In this document: piece by piece, positions 1 through 7,729 of the stretch
Layout of the letters: each line of letters starts with the position of its first letter
Numbering within the stretch: position 1 is the stretch's first letter
NCBI GenBank assembly: GCA_003388505.1
Contig: QQVO01000058.1
Coordinates: 50,087 to 114,086, forward strand
Reading direction: 5' to 3'
Length of the DNA stretch: 64,000 nt
From: Planctomycetota bacterium
GTDB lineage: Bacteria; Planctomycetota; Planctomycetia; Planctomycetales; Planctomycetaceae
Position numbers and translations under genes: made by a program
The notes under the pieces: generated by a model
The model's input: the letters and a program-made list of their open reading frames with translations, nothing else
The model's database searches: none
What the model was told of the DNA's origin: nothing

Positions 1-397
1 CAGGGTGGCACATCGCGGCAACGGCGGCGAACAGGGCCGCCTTGCGCGACTCGAACGCAATCCACGCGGTCCACCAGCTCAGCGCGATCAATGCCGCACC
101 GGCCAGGAGGAAAACGATCCGCGAACCAAGCACGGAGACACCCACCGCGTGAAAGCCGGCCGTGACGAACCAGTAGGGGATGACCGGCTTCTTCAGCCGC
201 AGCCCGCCGTCGGCCCGGCGGGGAGAGAGATAGTCTCCCGAGTCCAGCATTTCGAGCCCGGCGTCGACGTAATGCCGTTCGTCCGGATGGAACAGAACGT
301 AGTCGGACGCGAGGGGAAAGAGGCAGACGAGAAACGTCAGCAGCAGCAGGGGCAGAATCGCCCCGCGCCAGAAACCCTGGCCCAGAGTTGCCAACAT
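1..397 (-). CDS. ArnT/PMT-family glycosyltransferase, N-terminal part (cut by window edge)
   Basis: This is a reading frame on the minus strand that runs off the left edge, so only about the first 132 residues are present. It opens with a hydrophobic segment (residues about 8-28) and then has FHPDERHYVDAG, a run ending MLDSGDYLSPR, and LRLKKPVIPYWF. This is the DExxY...GD...P...KP..YW signature of the ArnT/PMT_2 group of lipid-linked sugar or mannosyl transferases, which act in the membrane from polyprenyl-phosphate-sugar donors. Two more hydrophobic stretches follow. An in-frame TGA lies just upstream (404-406), so the ATG at 397 is the likely start. The substrate cannot be inferred. Confidence 0.8.
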   Translation of the reverse strand, partial: MLATLGQGFWRGAILPLLLLTFLVCLFPLASDYVLFHPDERHYVDAGLEMLDSGDYLSPRRADGGLRLKKPVIPYWFVTAGFHAVGVSVLGSRIVFLLAGAALIALSWWTAWIAFESRKAALFAAVAAMCHP

Positions 398-765
398 CAG
401 CTTTCACCCAATCCATCAGGCCGAGGCCGCGGGTCGCCTCCGGCGGTTTGCGTTCACTGTTTTTATCGGAGAGGACGGGGATCGGAGTTCAGTTTCGTGC
501 GCCCAGACGGGTGAAAACGGGGTGTAATTCGGGGACGTGATCAAGCCGTGGCGTGTTGTTGGGACTTAAGAGTGGGATGAGGAAATTCCAGAGGCCTTGA
601 GAATCGAGGCAACTCGGAAAAGCGAGTTAAATCAGGTGGCCGTTCGTTCGGCGCCGCTCGGTAGGGGTTTCGTTTTGTTGTGGGTGGTGAATTGGGGTAA
701 ATTCGGGAGTGCGGGCGAGGTTGGTCTCGCGAGTCGTCGTCGATTGATCCCTACTGTGCGATAGC
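398..765. other. Intergenic region, about 370 bp
   Basis: This lies between two divergent genes, the glycosyltransferase (-) and the unknown protein (+), so it should hold promoters for both. I see no convincing small gene, RNA or repeat in it. Confidence 0.5.
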
Positions 766-1608
766 GTGTTGCATGAATCTCCGTTGGCAGAACTCGGTGG
801 AATGAAAGAGGAGTTGCCACTTCCTGGTGCCGTTTTTCTTGCTCCGCTTGAGGATGGGCGGTGTGGCTGTTGCAGCGTCCTAAGAGACTCCACCAACGTG
901 AAGTCGCCGCGAATGGGCCTGCCGAATGTTCTCGTTGCCGCGTGCAACTGGATTGGCGCTGAACCTCCCAGCATCTCCGATCGTGAGCTTCGTTCCATCC
1001 TTCACTTGAACCACCATGGCTGGGAGGGCAAGCCGAAGATCGACTGGGTGTTTGAACCTCCGCCCGCAGAATTCAGGTTCTTGGGAGTTGTCAAACCGAA
1101 CTGGCGCGAGCGAAGAATGCAGTCCGACAGCTTTGACTGCTGGGAGAACTTCCCGTTGCAGATCATGTTGCAATGGCGATGGGATAATGACCGGGAAGCC
1201 TTACTGGCTGAGGAAGCCAAGCGTGACTCGCATCGCACTCGACAGGATGAAGCCGAAGCCGTGGCTCGTAAGCAACATCTTGCGTCATTGACTCTTGATC
1301 GACTTCTGGCTGATCGCCGCTTCTTGAACTGGGAAGAATCCCACAAGCCGGAGGTTGTCAGGGCAAGCCAGCAGATCTTCCAAGACGCTATCCGATCGAT
1401 CCGAGCCCTCGGCTCGGAACCGAACGAAGGCGAAGTCTTCAGCTGTTTGCGTAGATGCATTGAACGTTTCAACGACCTCAATGAAGAGTATTCGCACTTC
1501 ATCGAGACACTTGAGCGTGAACAGATTTGTGAATGCTTCGAGGAACTCGTTCACGCTGCTGGGTTCGGGCACCACGCAGGCCTCGCGGACCGATGGAGAG
1601 AATGGTGA
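766..1608 (+). CDS. Hypothetical protein, about 280 residues
   Basis: I do not recognise a family. The protein is soluble, with no signal peptide or membrane segment. It is rich in Trp, Cys, Glu and Arg. The N-terminal 150 residues mix hydrophobic strands with motifs such as CGCCSVLRD and PKIDWVFEPP. From about residue 150 it is highly charged and predicted helical (EALLAEEAKRDSHRTRQDEAEA), and it may form a coiled coil. The frame opens with GTG at 766. An in-frame ATG at 802 is a possible alternative start, but neither has a well-spaced Shine-Dalgarno sequence. The continuous frame and codon-position bias support a real gene. Function is unknown. Confidence 0.6.
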   Translation: MLHESPLAELGGMKEELPLPGAVFLAPLEDGRCGCCSVLRDSTNVKSPRMGLPNVLVAACNWIGAEPPSISDRELRSILHLNHHGWEGKPKIDWVFEPPPAEFRFLGVVKPNWRERRMQSDSFDCWENFPLQIMLQWRWDNDREALLAEEAKRDSHRTRQDEAEAVARKQHLASLTLDRLLADRRFLNWEESHKPEVVRASQQIFQDAIRSIRALGSEPNEGEVFSCLRRCIERFNDLNEEYSHFIETLEREQICECFEELVHAAGFGHHAGLADRWREW

Positions 1609-1774
1609 AGCGACCGCCAACCGCACACGGACTGCAATGTCCGTCAACCTGCCGGATCGCCGTGCACGGCGACTGACGGATTTCAGTCGAGTAGAATCAA
1701 CTCACGAAGCGTGGCCCGTCAGAAGCCGCATGAGCGGCGACGGCCGTGCGTACTCGTCATGCCCACAGAATCAA

Positions 1775-2190
1775 ATGGAAATCCGTCCGTTCCGAGAAGC
1801 TGACCGAGCTTCGGTCGTCGCTCTCTGGATTGAAGTATTCCCAGATCCGGCGCCGCATAACGAACTGGGCGGGGCAATCGACCACAAGATCAGCGTTGAT
1901 GGTGGACTCTTTTTTGTCGCCGTCGATTCTGATTGCGTCTTGTTGGGAACGGTCATGGGTGGATACGACGGCCATCGTGGCTGGGTCTATTCGCTCGCAG
2001 TCGCTCCAGATCGCCGCCGCGTGCGCATCGGGGCGGCGCTCATGCACCGCATTGAAGAAGAACTGGCAAACCTCGGTTGCCCGAAGATCAATCTCCAGGT
2101 GCGTGGTGACAACGAAAAAATGTCGTCGCGTTCTATCGCCAACTTGGTTACCAGATTGAAGATCGCATCAGCCTGGGCAAGCTCACGTAG
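1775..2190 (+). pseudogene. GNAT-family N-acetyltransferase (YpeA-like), frameshifted near the 3' end
   Basis: From ATG 1775 the frame reads MEIRPFREADRASVVALW, then WVYSLAVAPDRRRVRIGAAL, with the GNAT acetyl-CoA-binding pattern and the INLQVRGDNE segment. GNAT enzymes transfer acetyl from acetyl-CoA to an amine. After GDNEK the expected C-terminus (VVAFYRQLGYQIEDRISLGKL, ending TAG at 2190) lies in another frame. The switch occurs at a run of six A (2115-2120), where seven A would restore NEKNVVAFYRQLGY. The event is either a true 1-nt deletion, a sequencing error in the homopolymer, or slippage on A6. In the unshifted frame translation continues to 2242 with basic, non-GNAT residues. The family is the YpeA-like single-domain type of about 140 residues. 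Confidence 0.7.
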
Positions 2191-2582
2191 GAAAGGGCAA
2201 GAGGGGCACAACACCGCAAGGCGGCTTCGCCGTCGCTGCTGAGCCGGTATGTCGTCTGCGAGCTGACTCCCACCACCACGTGCTGACGCGGTATCGCCGC
2301 TGGTTGTTCGCTTGTCGATCGCGTCGCAATAATGGTCAGTCGTGAGCCGAAGGTGCGCTGCCGAAGACCTCTCACCTGAAACGCGTCTGTTCTACAAGCT
2401 GCACGGGGCCGAACGGGAGAGGAAGAACGTCTTTTGTCGACATCTGAAGCGCACGCACTGAATGAATTGCGAACATCGTCCCCGCTCGTTTACTGAGCGT
2501 CCGCCTGATAGGATCGAACGATCAATCCAGCGCAGGGCGACGCACGCCGCTGTTGACTCGATTGGGGAGGAACATTCGGATC
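2191..2582. other. Intergenic region, about 390 bp
   Basis: This region lies between the frameshifted GNAT gene and the exported ArsC-like gene. Short frames exist but none has a plausible start plus coding character. A TTGACT at about 2553 could be a -35 element for the downstream gene. I see nothing else. Confidence 0.35.
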
Positions 2583-3287
2583 ATGATTTCGCGAGAGTTG
2601 GCCGTAGTTGCGTTCCTTGCGATCGCGGCGCATGGCGTCCGCGCGGACGAGTCGGAGTTGATTGAACCGGTTCGGCCGTATGTTCGCGGCGTTGTGGACT
2701 CCATCGATTCGTTGCCGGCCGAGAGGAAGGACAAGCTGTCGCGTGTGGCGGAGTATATCGCCGCGCGGGTGGCGGACGGAGAGACCGCGAAGCTGGTCTT
2801 CATCTGCACACACAATTCGCGGCGGAGTCATCTGTCACAGATCTGGTGCCAGACGGCAGCCGCCTATTACGGCGTGCCGCGCGTGGCGACCTATTCCGGA
2901 GGGACCGAGGCGACGGCGTGCAACATCAGGACGATCCGCGCACTGCGGAGGGCGGGGCTGTCGGCGGTGGCGTCGACGGAGGGGGAGAACCCGGTCTACC
3001 TGGTGCAGTATTCGGAACTGCGGCCGCCGATCCGGGCATACTCCAAGGTGTATTCGCAAGAGGGCAACCCGACTTCGGAGTTCGCGGCGATGATGTGCTG
3101 TTCGGACGCCGACCGGGAATGCCCCGATGTGGCCGGAGCGGATGGCCGGTTTCCGTTGCATTACGAAGACCCGAAGGTCGCGGACAACACGCCTGAAGAA
3201 GCGCAGCGCTACGACGAACGAAGTCTGGAGATCGCGCGGGAGATGTTCTTTTTGATGGCGGAGGTCTTGCGGCGGTTGGGGAATTGA
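2583..3287 (+). CDS. Exported ArsC-type (LMW-PTP fold) arsenate reductase-like protein
   Basis: This is a 234-residue protein. The ATG at 2583 is preceded by GGGGAGGA and gives a signal peptide (ISRELAVVAFLAIAAHGVRA), implying export. The mature part has the LMW-phosphatase loop CTHNSRR (C75-X5-R81). It also has CSDADREC (C173 and C180), the same C-SDAD-xx-C spacing as the resolving cysteines of thioredoxin-coupled ArsC. An HYEDP segment follows, like the late Asp-Pro of that fold. So all three redox cysteines of arsenate reductase are present. Typical ArsC is cytoplasmic and about 135 residues, and the extra length here is mostly N-terminal (residues 21-70). Exported phosphatase is an alternative activity. 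No ars genes are adjacent. Confidence 0.75.
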   Translation: MISRELAVVAFLAIAAHGVRADESELIEPVRPYVRGVVDSIDSLPAERKDKLSRVAEYIAARVADGETAKLVFICTHNSRRSHLSQIWCQTAAAYYGVPRVATYSGGTEATACNIRTIRALRRAGLSAVASTEGENPVYLVQYSELRPPIRAYSKVYSQEGNPTSEFAAMMCCSDADRECPDVAGADGRFPLHYEDPKVADNTPEEAQRYDERSLEIAREMFFLMAEVLRRLGN

Positions 3288-3333
3288 CGCAGAGTCGCGG
3301 AGACGCGGAGGAGGACGCAAAGGGAGGGCAGGG
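3286..3333. repeat. Degenerate cgcagag/acgcgg/cgcaaag intergenic repeat
   Basis: Directly after the stop codon is a degenerate short-period array: acgcagagtcgcggagacgc, then ggaggaggacgcaaag. Similar sequence occurs after the DUF1501 gene (5712-5756), around 9038-9138 and at 13708-13740. It is non-coding. Confidence 0.5.
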
Positions 3334-3434
3334 ACTTGGAGTTCGCCTGCGGCGGCAGAAGCCAAAGTTAGACTACGCAAACGACTGACGCGGACGCGAT
3401 GACAAAATCAGTTGTGGATCGGTCGAAGCACGTG

Positions 3435-4199
3435 ATGAGACGTCTGATTCAACGGCTTCTTCTGACGGCATTCCTGGTCCTGCAGGCCGGCGGTATTGCC
3501 TGTGCGGAGTCGTACTTTGTCTCGCCGAGCGGTGATGATCGCGGCACTGGTTGGAATGACGATCCGTGGCGGACGATTCAGGCCGCGGTGAATCGGTTGA
3601 AGCCGGGCGATGAGCTGAATGTTCGAGGCGGGAAGTACCGCGAGCACGTCGATCTCGGGGTCTCGGGAACGGAGGCGCAGCCGATTACGATCCGGTCTCA
3701 TCCGGGTGAACAGGCGACGCTGGATGGCGGGTCATTTCTGGCGCGCGATTGCAGCTATCTGCGGATCGAGGGTTTTCGCGTTGTGGGAACGCGGGGAAAT
3801 CGGGCGGGAATCGAAGTGACGGGGAGCGGGGGATTCGTCGAGGTCGTCAACAACATCCTGTATGCTCCGCGCGGCCATTCGATCGTGTTCCTCAACCGGC
3901 CGCGAGAAACCGTGATCGATTACAACTGCTACTTCACGCGGTCTGGCGAAACGCCCGGGAAGAATTCGATCATCGCCGACCCGCTCTTCGAGGACGTGGC
4001 GAAACACAATTTTCGGCTGCTGCCGGGAAGCCCGTGCATTGACGCGGGGGTGACTCTGCCGGGTGTGGCCAGAGATTTCGAGGGGACGGAGTTGTATTCG
4101 GGCGGGGAGGAAAATGCGGACAGCCTGCCGGATATCGGCGCGTTCGAATTTGTTCGTGCAACTCAGGAAACGGGGGTCTCGCGACGGCTCGGCGAGTAA
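3435..4199 (+). CDS. Exported right-handed beta-helix (DUF1565-like) protein
   Basis: This is about 254 residues. From ATG 3435 the product begins MRRLIQRLLLTAFLVLQAGG, a signal peptide with a likely cut before AESYFVSPSG. An upstream in-frame ATG at 3399 would only lengthen the n-region. The mature start YFVSPSGDDRGTG..PWRTIQ matches the opening of DUF1565/pectate-lyase-like parallel beta-helix proteins. Repeated strand motifs follow (ITIRSHPG, LRIEGFRVVG, VEVVNNILY), and then the C-terminal block SPCIDAGV..DIGAFEF, which is typical of these proteins in planctomycetes. The likely role is extracellular carbohydrate binding or cleavage. No catalytic residues can be assigned. Confidence 0.75.
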   Translation: MRRLIQRLLLTAFLVLQAGGIACAESYFVSPSGDDRGTGWNDDPWRTIQAAVNRLKPGDELNVRGGKYREHVDLGVSGTEAQPITIRSHPGEQATLDGGSFLARDCSYLRIEGFRVVGTRGNRAGIEVTGSGGFVEVVNNILYAPRGHSIVFLNRPRETVIDYNCYFTRSGETPGKNSIIADPLFEDVAKHNFRLLPGSPCIDAGVTLPGVARDFEGTELYSGGEENADSLPDIGAFEFVRATQETGVSRRLGE

Positions 4200-4357
4200 A
4201 GGGTCAATGAATAGTCGCCGAGGCGCGGTTGAGGAGGCAGAGGGAGAGCAGGGGAGGGAAGGCTCGCTGAAGGAGCAATGATGTGGCAACTTCCCTGGTG
4301 ATCCGTCACAATCGTAGTCTGTACTTGGGCCAACGCCTGCTTTGATGCGAGAGAGGT

Positions 4358-5701
4358 ATGCTGACTCTTCGTGGACAGATTCTTCCCACGGCTGCGCCGC
4401 TTGATCGGCGGTCGTTTCTGACTCTCGGCGCACTGCCTGCGGTCGGGCTCACGCTGCCGCAGTTGCTGGCGGCGCGGGATTCGGATCCGACGCGGCGCGA
4501 CGTGTCGGTCATTCTCTTCTACATGGCGGGCGGGCCGTCGCACATTGACATGTACGACATGAAGCCGGGGCAGCCGGCTGAGATTCGCGGCCCGTTCTCG
4601 CCGGTCGAGACCAATCTTTCCGGGTTGACCGTCTGTGATCTGATGCCGCGGCATGCGGCGATCGCCGACCGGCTGGCGGTGGTGCGGTCGATCACGCACG
4701 ATCTGTCGGTGCATGACGATGCGACGCACTGGCTGCAAACGGGGTACCCGTTGCTCAACGCGCGGCAGAAGGGGCAGCAGCATCCCAGCCAGGGATCGAT
4801 TGTCTCGTACTTTCGAACAAATGACGCGGAGGCGATGCCGCCGTACGTCTGCATTCCGGAGGACTACCGCAGACATCTCGGATTCTACGAGCATGCCGCG
4901 TTCCTCAGCAGCCGGTACAACGCGCTGGATGCGGGGGGCGACCCGAGCCTGGGGAATTATCGCCCGCCCGATTTCGCACTGCCGGAAGAGATGACGCTCG
5001 ACCGGGTGGAGGATCGCCGCGATCTGTTCGGCGCGCTCGATCGATTGCATCAGAAGACGACGTCGCTGCCGCAATTCGCTGACCTGGATGACGTCCAGCA
5101 GCAGTCGTTTGAACTGGTGTGCGGATCGCAGGCCCGCGAGGCGTTCGATGTTTCACAAGAATCGGACGAACTGCGCGAGTGGTACGGTCATCACGCCTAC
5201 GGGCAGTCGGCATTGCTTGCGCGGCGGCTGGTCGAAGCGGGCGTCTCGTTCGTCACGGTCAATCTCTACGAAAAGGACGTCGACTGGTGGGACGACCATT
5301 ACACGATCGAGAAGAACCTGCGTAAGCGGCTGCCCGCCTATGACCAGGCGCTGGCGGCGCTCGTTGAGGATCTCGACGCGCGAGGGATGAGCGACCAGGT
5401 GCTGGTGGCGGCGTTCGGTGAATTCGGACGGGGCCCACGGATCGACAACAACGCGGGCCGCGGCCACTGGCCGAAGGCGATGCACGCGGTGCTCAGCGGC
5501 GGCGGCCTCAAGTGCGGGCAGGTGATCGGCTCAACCACGTCAAACGGCGGCGAGCCTCACGATCGTCCGCTGCGACCGGGCGACCTGCTGGCGACGATGT
5601 ATCACGCACTTGGCATCGACCACACCGCAACGGTCCCGGATCTCCAGAACCGGCCGATCCCGATCCTGGAGGACGGGGAGCCGATTCAGGAACTGGTTTG
5701 A
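4358..5701 (+). CDS. DUF1501 family exported protein (paralogue 1 of 4)
   Basis: This is a 447-residue member of DUF1501, an alkaline-phosphatase-fold (sulfatase-like) family expanded in planctomycetes and of unknown activity. The N-terminus has a twin-arginine-like signal, LDRRSFLTLGALPAVG. Family landmarks are MAGGPSHIDMYDMKPG, VVRSITHDLSVHDDATHWL, the segment around 5440 reading GEFGRGPRIDNNAGRGHW, and the C-terminal DRPLRPGDLLATMYHALGID. The usual partner, a PSCyt1/DUF1549/DUF1553 gene, is not next to it. The gene stands alone on the plus strand, followed by a cgcaaag-type repeat. The ATG at 4358 is preceded by GAGAGAGG. Confidence 0.9.
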   Translation: MLTLRGQILPTAAPLDRRSFLTLGALPAVGLTLPQLLAARDSDPTRRDVSVILFYMAGGPSHIDMYDMKPGQPAEIRGPFSPVETNLSGLTVCDLMPRHAAIADRLAVVRSITHDLSVHDDATHWLQTGYPLLNARQKGQQHPSQGSIVSYFRTNDAEAMPPYVCIPEDYRRHLGFYEHAAFLSSRYNALDAGGDPSLGNYRPPDFALPEEMTLDRVEDRRDLFGALDRLHQKTTSLPQFADLDDVQQQSFELVCGSQAREAFDVSQESDELREWYGHHAYGQSALLARRLVEAGVSFVTVNLYEKDVDWWDDHYTIEKNLRKRLPAYDQALAALVEDLDARGMSDQVLVAAFGEFGRGPRIDNNAGRGHWPKAMHAVLSGGGLKCGQVIGSTTSNGGEPHDRPLRPGDLLATMYHALGIDHTATVPDLQNRPIPILEDGEPIQELV

Positions 5702-5711
5702 CGTGCGACTT

Positions 5712-5756
5712 GACGCAAGGGCGCGGAGACGCGGAGGAAGGCGCAAAGGAGAGGGG
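5712..5756. repeat. Degenerate gcgcggagacgcggagg/cgcaaag intergenic repeat
   Basis: The sequence tgacgcaagggcgcggagac followed by gcggaggaaggcgcaaagg closely resembles the element at 3286-3333 and lies, like it, immediately after a stop codon. It is non-coding. Confidence 0.5.
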
Positions 5757-5809
5757 GCATCACCCGCTTCATTGTCATTCGTCATTTGAATTTCAACATT
5801 CGACATTCC

Positions 5810-6508
5810 CTACGTCCCAAGCTTCTGTTTGATGTAGTCGCTGGTGAGATGCTTGAGGACGTCGAGCGGTTCGCAGTTGTTGTCATCGCCATAGTCGATG
5901 TCGACGGGGCCGATCGCTTTCGCGGCGCGGACGGCGGCTTTGTTGAGCTTTTTGTTCCGCTTGCCGACGCCCATCAGGGTGGTGAGCATCGATTCGCGGA
6001 CCCACATCTCCTCGTCGTGGATTGATTTCCTGATGTGCTCGATCCGCTCCAGCAGGAAGTCGTCATCCATGCCGCGCGGATTCTTCTTGGAGAGTTCGTA
6101 GAGCAGGGAGTACCCGCAGCGGCGGCGGACTTCGTCTTGGCTGTTCATCCAGTCGCAGGCAAGATCGAAGGCGAACGGCGTTTTCGCGAGGGTGGCGTCG
6201 CACGAGGCGAAGACGTGGGCCAGCATTCCTGCGCTGAGTTCTTCGACCTGCCGCTCGGCCTGTTCGCGCGTGACCTGTTTGGGATCGTCAATCAGCAGGC
6301 TGATGACCCTCGCGTCGTAGTAGTCGCTTTTCCAGAGCTGTCCGGCGAGCTTGTGGTCCTTGCCGATCTGCTTCGCCAGTTTGCGGAGCTGCGTGAGGCC
6401 GATGCCGTAGCTCTTGAGCGGGCGCGGCTTCTTCTTCCAGTGGGCGATGCCGCGCGCGTTCTGGTTCTCCTTGAGCAGCGTCATCACCTGTGATTTGGTC
6501 AACGGCAT
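5810..6508 (-). CDS. DNA alkylation repair (AlkD-like) HEAT-repeat protein
   Basis: This 232-residue, mostly helical protein has several AlkD landmarks: YGIGLTQLRKLAKQIGK near residues 32-48, then WKSDYYDARVISLLIDDP, the segment DLACDWMNSQDEVRRRCGYSLL, and EEMWVRESMLTTLMGVGKRN. Together these match the HEAT-repeat architecture of the COG4912 family. AlkD-type enzymes excise N3- and N7-alkylated bases. The annotation by family is fairly safe, but the substrate is not. The start at 6508 opens MPLTKSQVMTLL, and upstream in-frame sequence is basic and unlikely to be translated. The gene is divergent from the exonuclease at 6696. Confidence 0.75.
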   Translation of the reverse strand: MPLTKSQVMTLLKENQNARGIAHWKKKPRPLKSYGIGLTQLRKLAKQIGKDHKLAGQLWKSDYYDARVISLLIDDPKQVTREQAERQVEELSAGMLAHVFASCDATLAKTPFAFDLACDWMNSQDEVRRRCGYSLLYELSKKNPRGMDDDFLLERIEHIRKSIHDEEMWVRESMLTTLMGVGKRNKKLNKAAVRAAKAIGPVDIDYGDDNNCEPLDVLKHLTSDYIKQKLGT

Positions 6509-6695
6509 GATTGGCTCTCGTTGATGCTGCGGCTGAAGTCTTTCTTCTCTGGTTCGGCGATTAGAGCAGGGGGGACATGGCGGGAACAAGTGCGAGAGCC
6601 GGGCGTGCGAATCTCGACTGAGATTTGAATACGATGCAAGCTGGATGCCGGCGCTCGGTTGGAAATTCGGTCTGCGCGGCGCGAGGTACCGGTCT

Positions 6696-7259
6696 ATGAA
6701 ACATCTGCTCGTCGCCGATCTCGAAGCGACCTGCTCGAACGACGGCTCCGTCCCGCGTGACGCGATGGAGACGATCGAAATCGGCGCGGTGATGGTGTCG
6801 GCGGAGAATCAGCAGCCAGTGGATGAGTTTCAGTCATTCGTGCGGCCGGTTCGTCACCGGAAACTGACCGACTTCTGCTGCGAGTTGACGAGTATCCGGC
6901 AAGCGGACGTTGATTCCGCCCCGCTCTTCCCTGTCGCATTCGCTGACTTTCTGGCGTGGGCCGGTCGCTTTCCGGGGCACGTCTTCTGTTCCTGGGGTGA
7001 TTACGACCCGGGCCAATTGCAGCAGGACTGCACGCACCACGGCGTGGCGTATCCGTTTGGGGATCGGCACATCAATCTGAAGGCAGAATTCGCGGCGGCG
7101 CAAGGCCGGCGCAGGAAATCGGGGCTCGCCGGTGCTCTCAAGCAGGTCGGCCTGTCGTTTTCCGGATCGCATCATCGCGGAATCGACGACGCACGGAATA
7201 TCGTGCGACTGCTTCCGTTTATCTTCCCGCCGGACAACGGGACCGCAGACGCGAGTTGA
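6696..7259 (+). CDS. 3'-5' exonuclease, DEDDh type (ERI-1/KapD-like)
   Basis: This 187-residue protein begins MKHLLVADLEATCSNDG, where D8 and E10 form the Exo I metal-binding pair. TIEIGAVMVS follows, then the Exo II region FCSWGDYDPGQL, and Exo III HHRGIDDARN (His, then Asp five residues later) near the C-terminus. These are the four acidic residues and catalytic His of DEDDh exonucleases. The sequence resembles the ERI-1/KapD subgroup that trims RNA 3' ends, though the native substrate is not known. The ATG at 6696 is chosen because it immediately precedes the conserved first strand. Upstream in-frame residues (from 6645) are unlikely to be coding. Confidence 0.8.
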   Translation: MKHLLVADLEATCSNDGSVPRDAMETIEIGAVMVSAENQQPVDEFQSFVRPVRHRKLTDFCCELTSIRQADVDSAPLFPVAFADFLAWAGRFPGHVFCSWGDYDPGQLQQDCTHHGVAYPFGDRHINLKAEFAAAQGRRRKSGLAGALKQVGLSFSGSHHRGIDDARNIVRLLPFIFPPDNGTADAS

Positions 7260-7341
7260 GCATCCGTCGTCTGATTCTTCGCTCGACGAGAGAGTCGGGG
7301 GAGGGGGGAGTGCGGTGACTTGGACCACGGATTGCTGGGGA

Positions 7342-7372
7342 GCATCCGCGGGCTGACGCCGCGCGGCTCGCC
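7342..7372 (+). repeat. Dispersed repeat, copy A
   Basis: It reads gcatccgcgggctgacgccg followed by cgcggctcgcc. The core contains the palindrome GCCGCGCGGC. The same sequence recurs at least nine times elsewhere in the window, always between genes. Confidence 0.8.
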
Positions 7373-7572
7373 TGGCGATGGTATCGGGTCGCCGGTGAAA
7401 GTCGGCGGTGCGAAGCGTGAGACAGCCGGATGGTGGAGATTCGGTCTGGGCGGCCGCTCGCGATCAGCCTGGCAGCGGCGGCCGGCCTGGGCTCAGAAAT
7501 GGCGTCCACACGGCGCAGCTTCAAGTCCCGCCGAGTCGAACATAACGGACATTATCGGACGTTGGGGGTTGA

Positions 7573-7598
7573 GAAACCCTCGGGAAAACCGGGGTTTC
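7573..7598. repeat. Stem-loop between convergent genes
   Basis: GAAACCCTCGG and CCGGGGTTTC pair with a single bulged T around a short A-rich loop. The position between convergent genes fits a terminator, but there is no T-run. Confidence 0.4.
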
Positions 7599-7687
7599 GC
7601 AGTCGGGGTCTCTTTGCCGCACGGACGCGGCGAGGGGGCCCCGCTGTGTGCGCGTACGAGACTGGCCGCCGATTGCCGGTCGGGACT

Positions 7688-7716
7688 ATCCGGGGGCTGA
7701 CGCCGCCCGGCTCGCC
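7688..7716 (+). repeat. Dispersed repeat, copy B
   Basis: It reads atccgggggctgacgccgcc followed by cggctcgcc. It differs from copy A mainly at the central GCS position. It lies 14 bp beyond the stop codon of the CvpA-like gene. Confidence 0.8.
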
Positions 7717-7729
7717 TGTGGAAGTCTGC

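Larger units (their letters stand above)
7260..7729. other. Intergenic region of 470 bp with two dispersed-repeat copies and a hairpin
   Basis: The exonuclease gene (+) and the CvpA-like gene (-) converge here. The region contains two copies of the dispersed repeat (7342-7372 and 7688-7716). Between them is a stem-loop, GAAACCCTCGG at 7573-7583 pairing with CCGGGGTTTC at 7589-7598. I see no credible gene. Confidence 0.6.

Noticed and set aside
5..514. A 169-codon frame on the plus strand at the left edge
   Set aside because: It is antisense to the glycosyltransferase N-terminus, which has a clear family signature. The plus frame is a GC-rich shadow.
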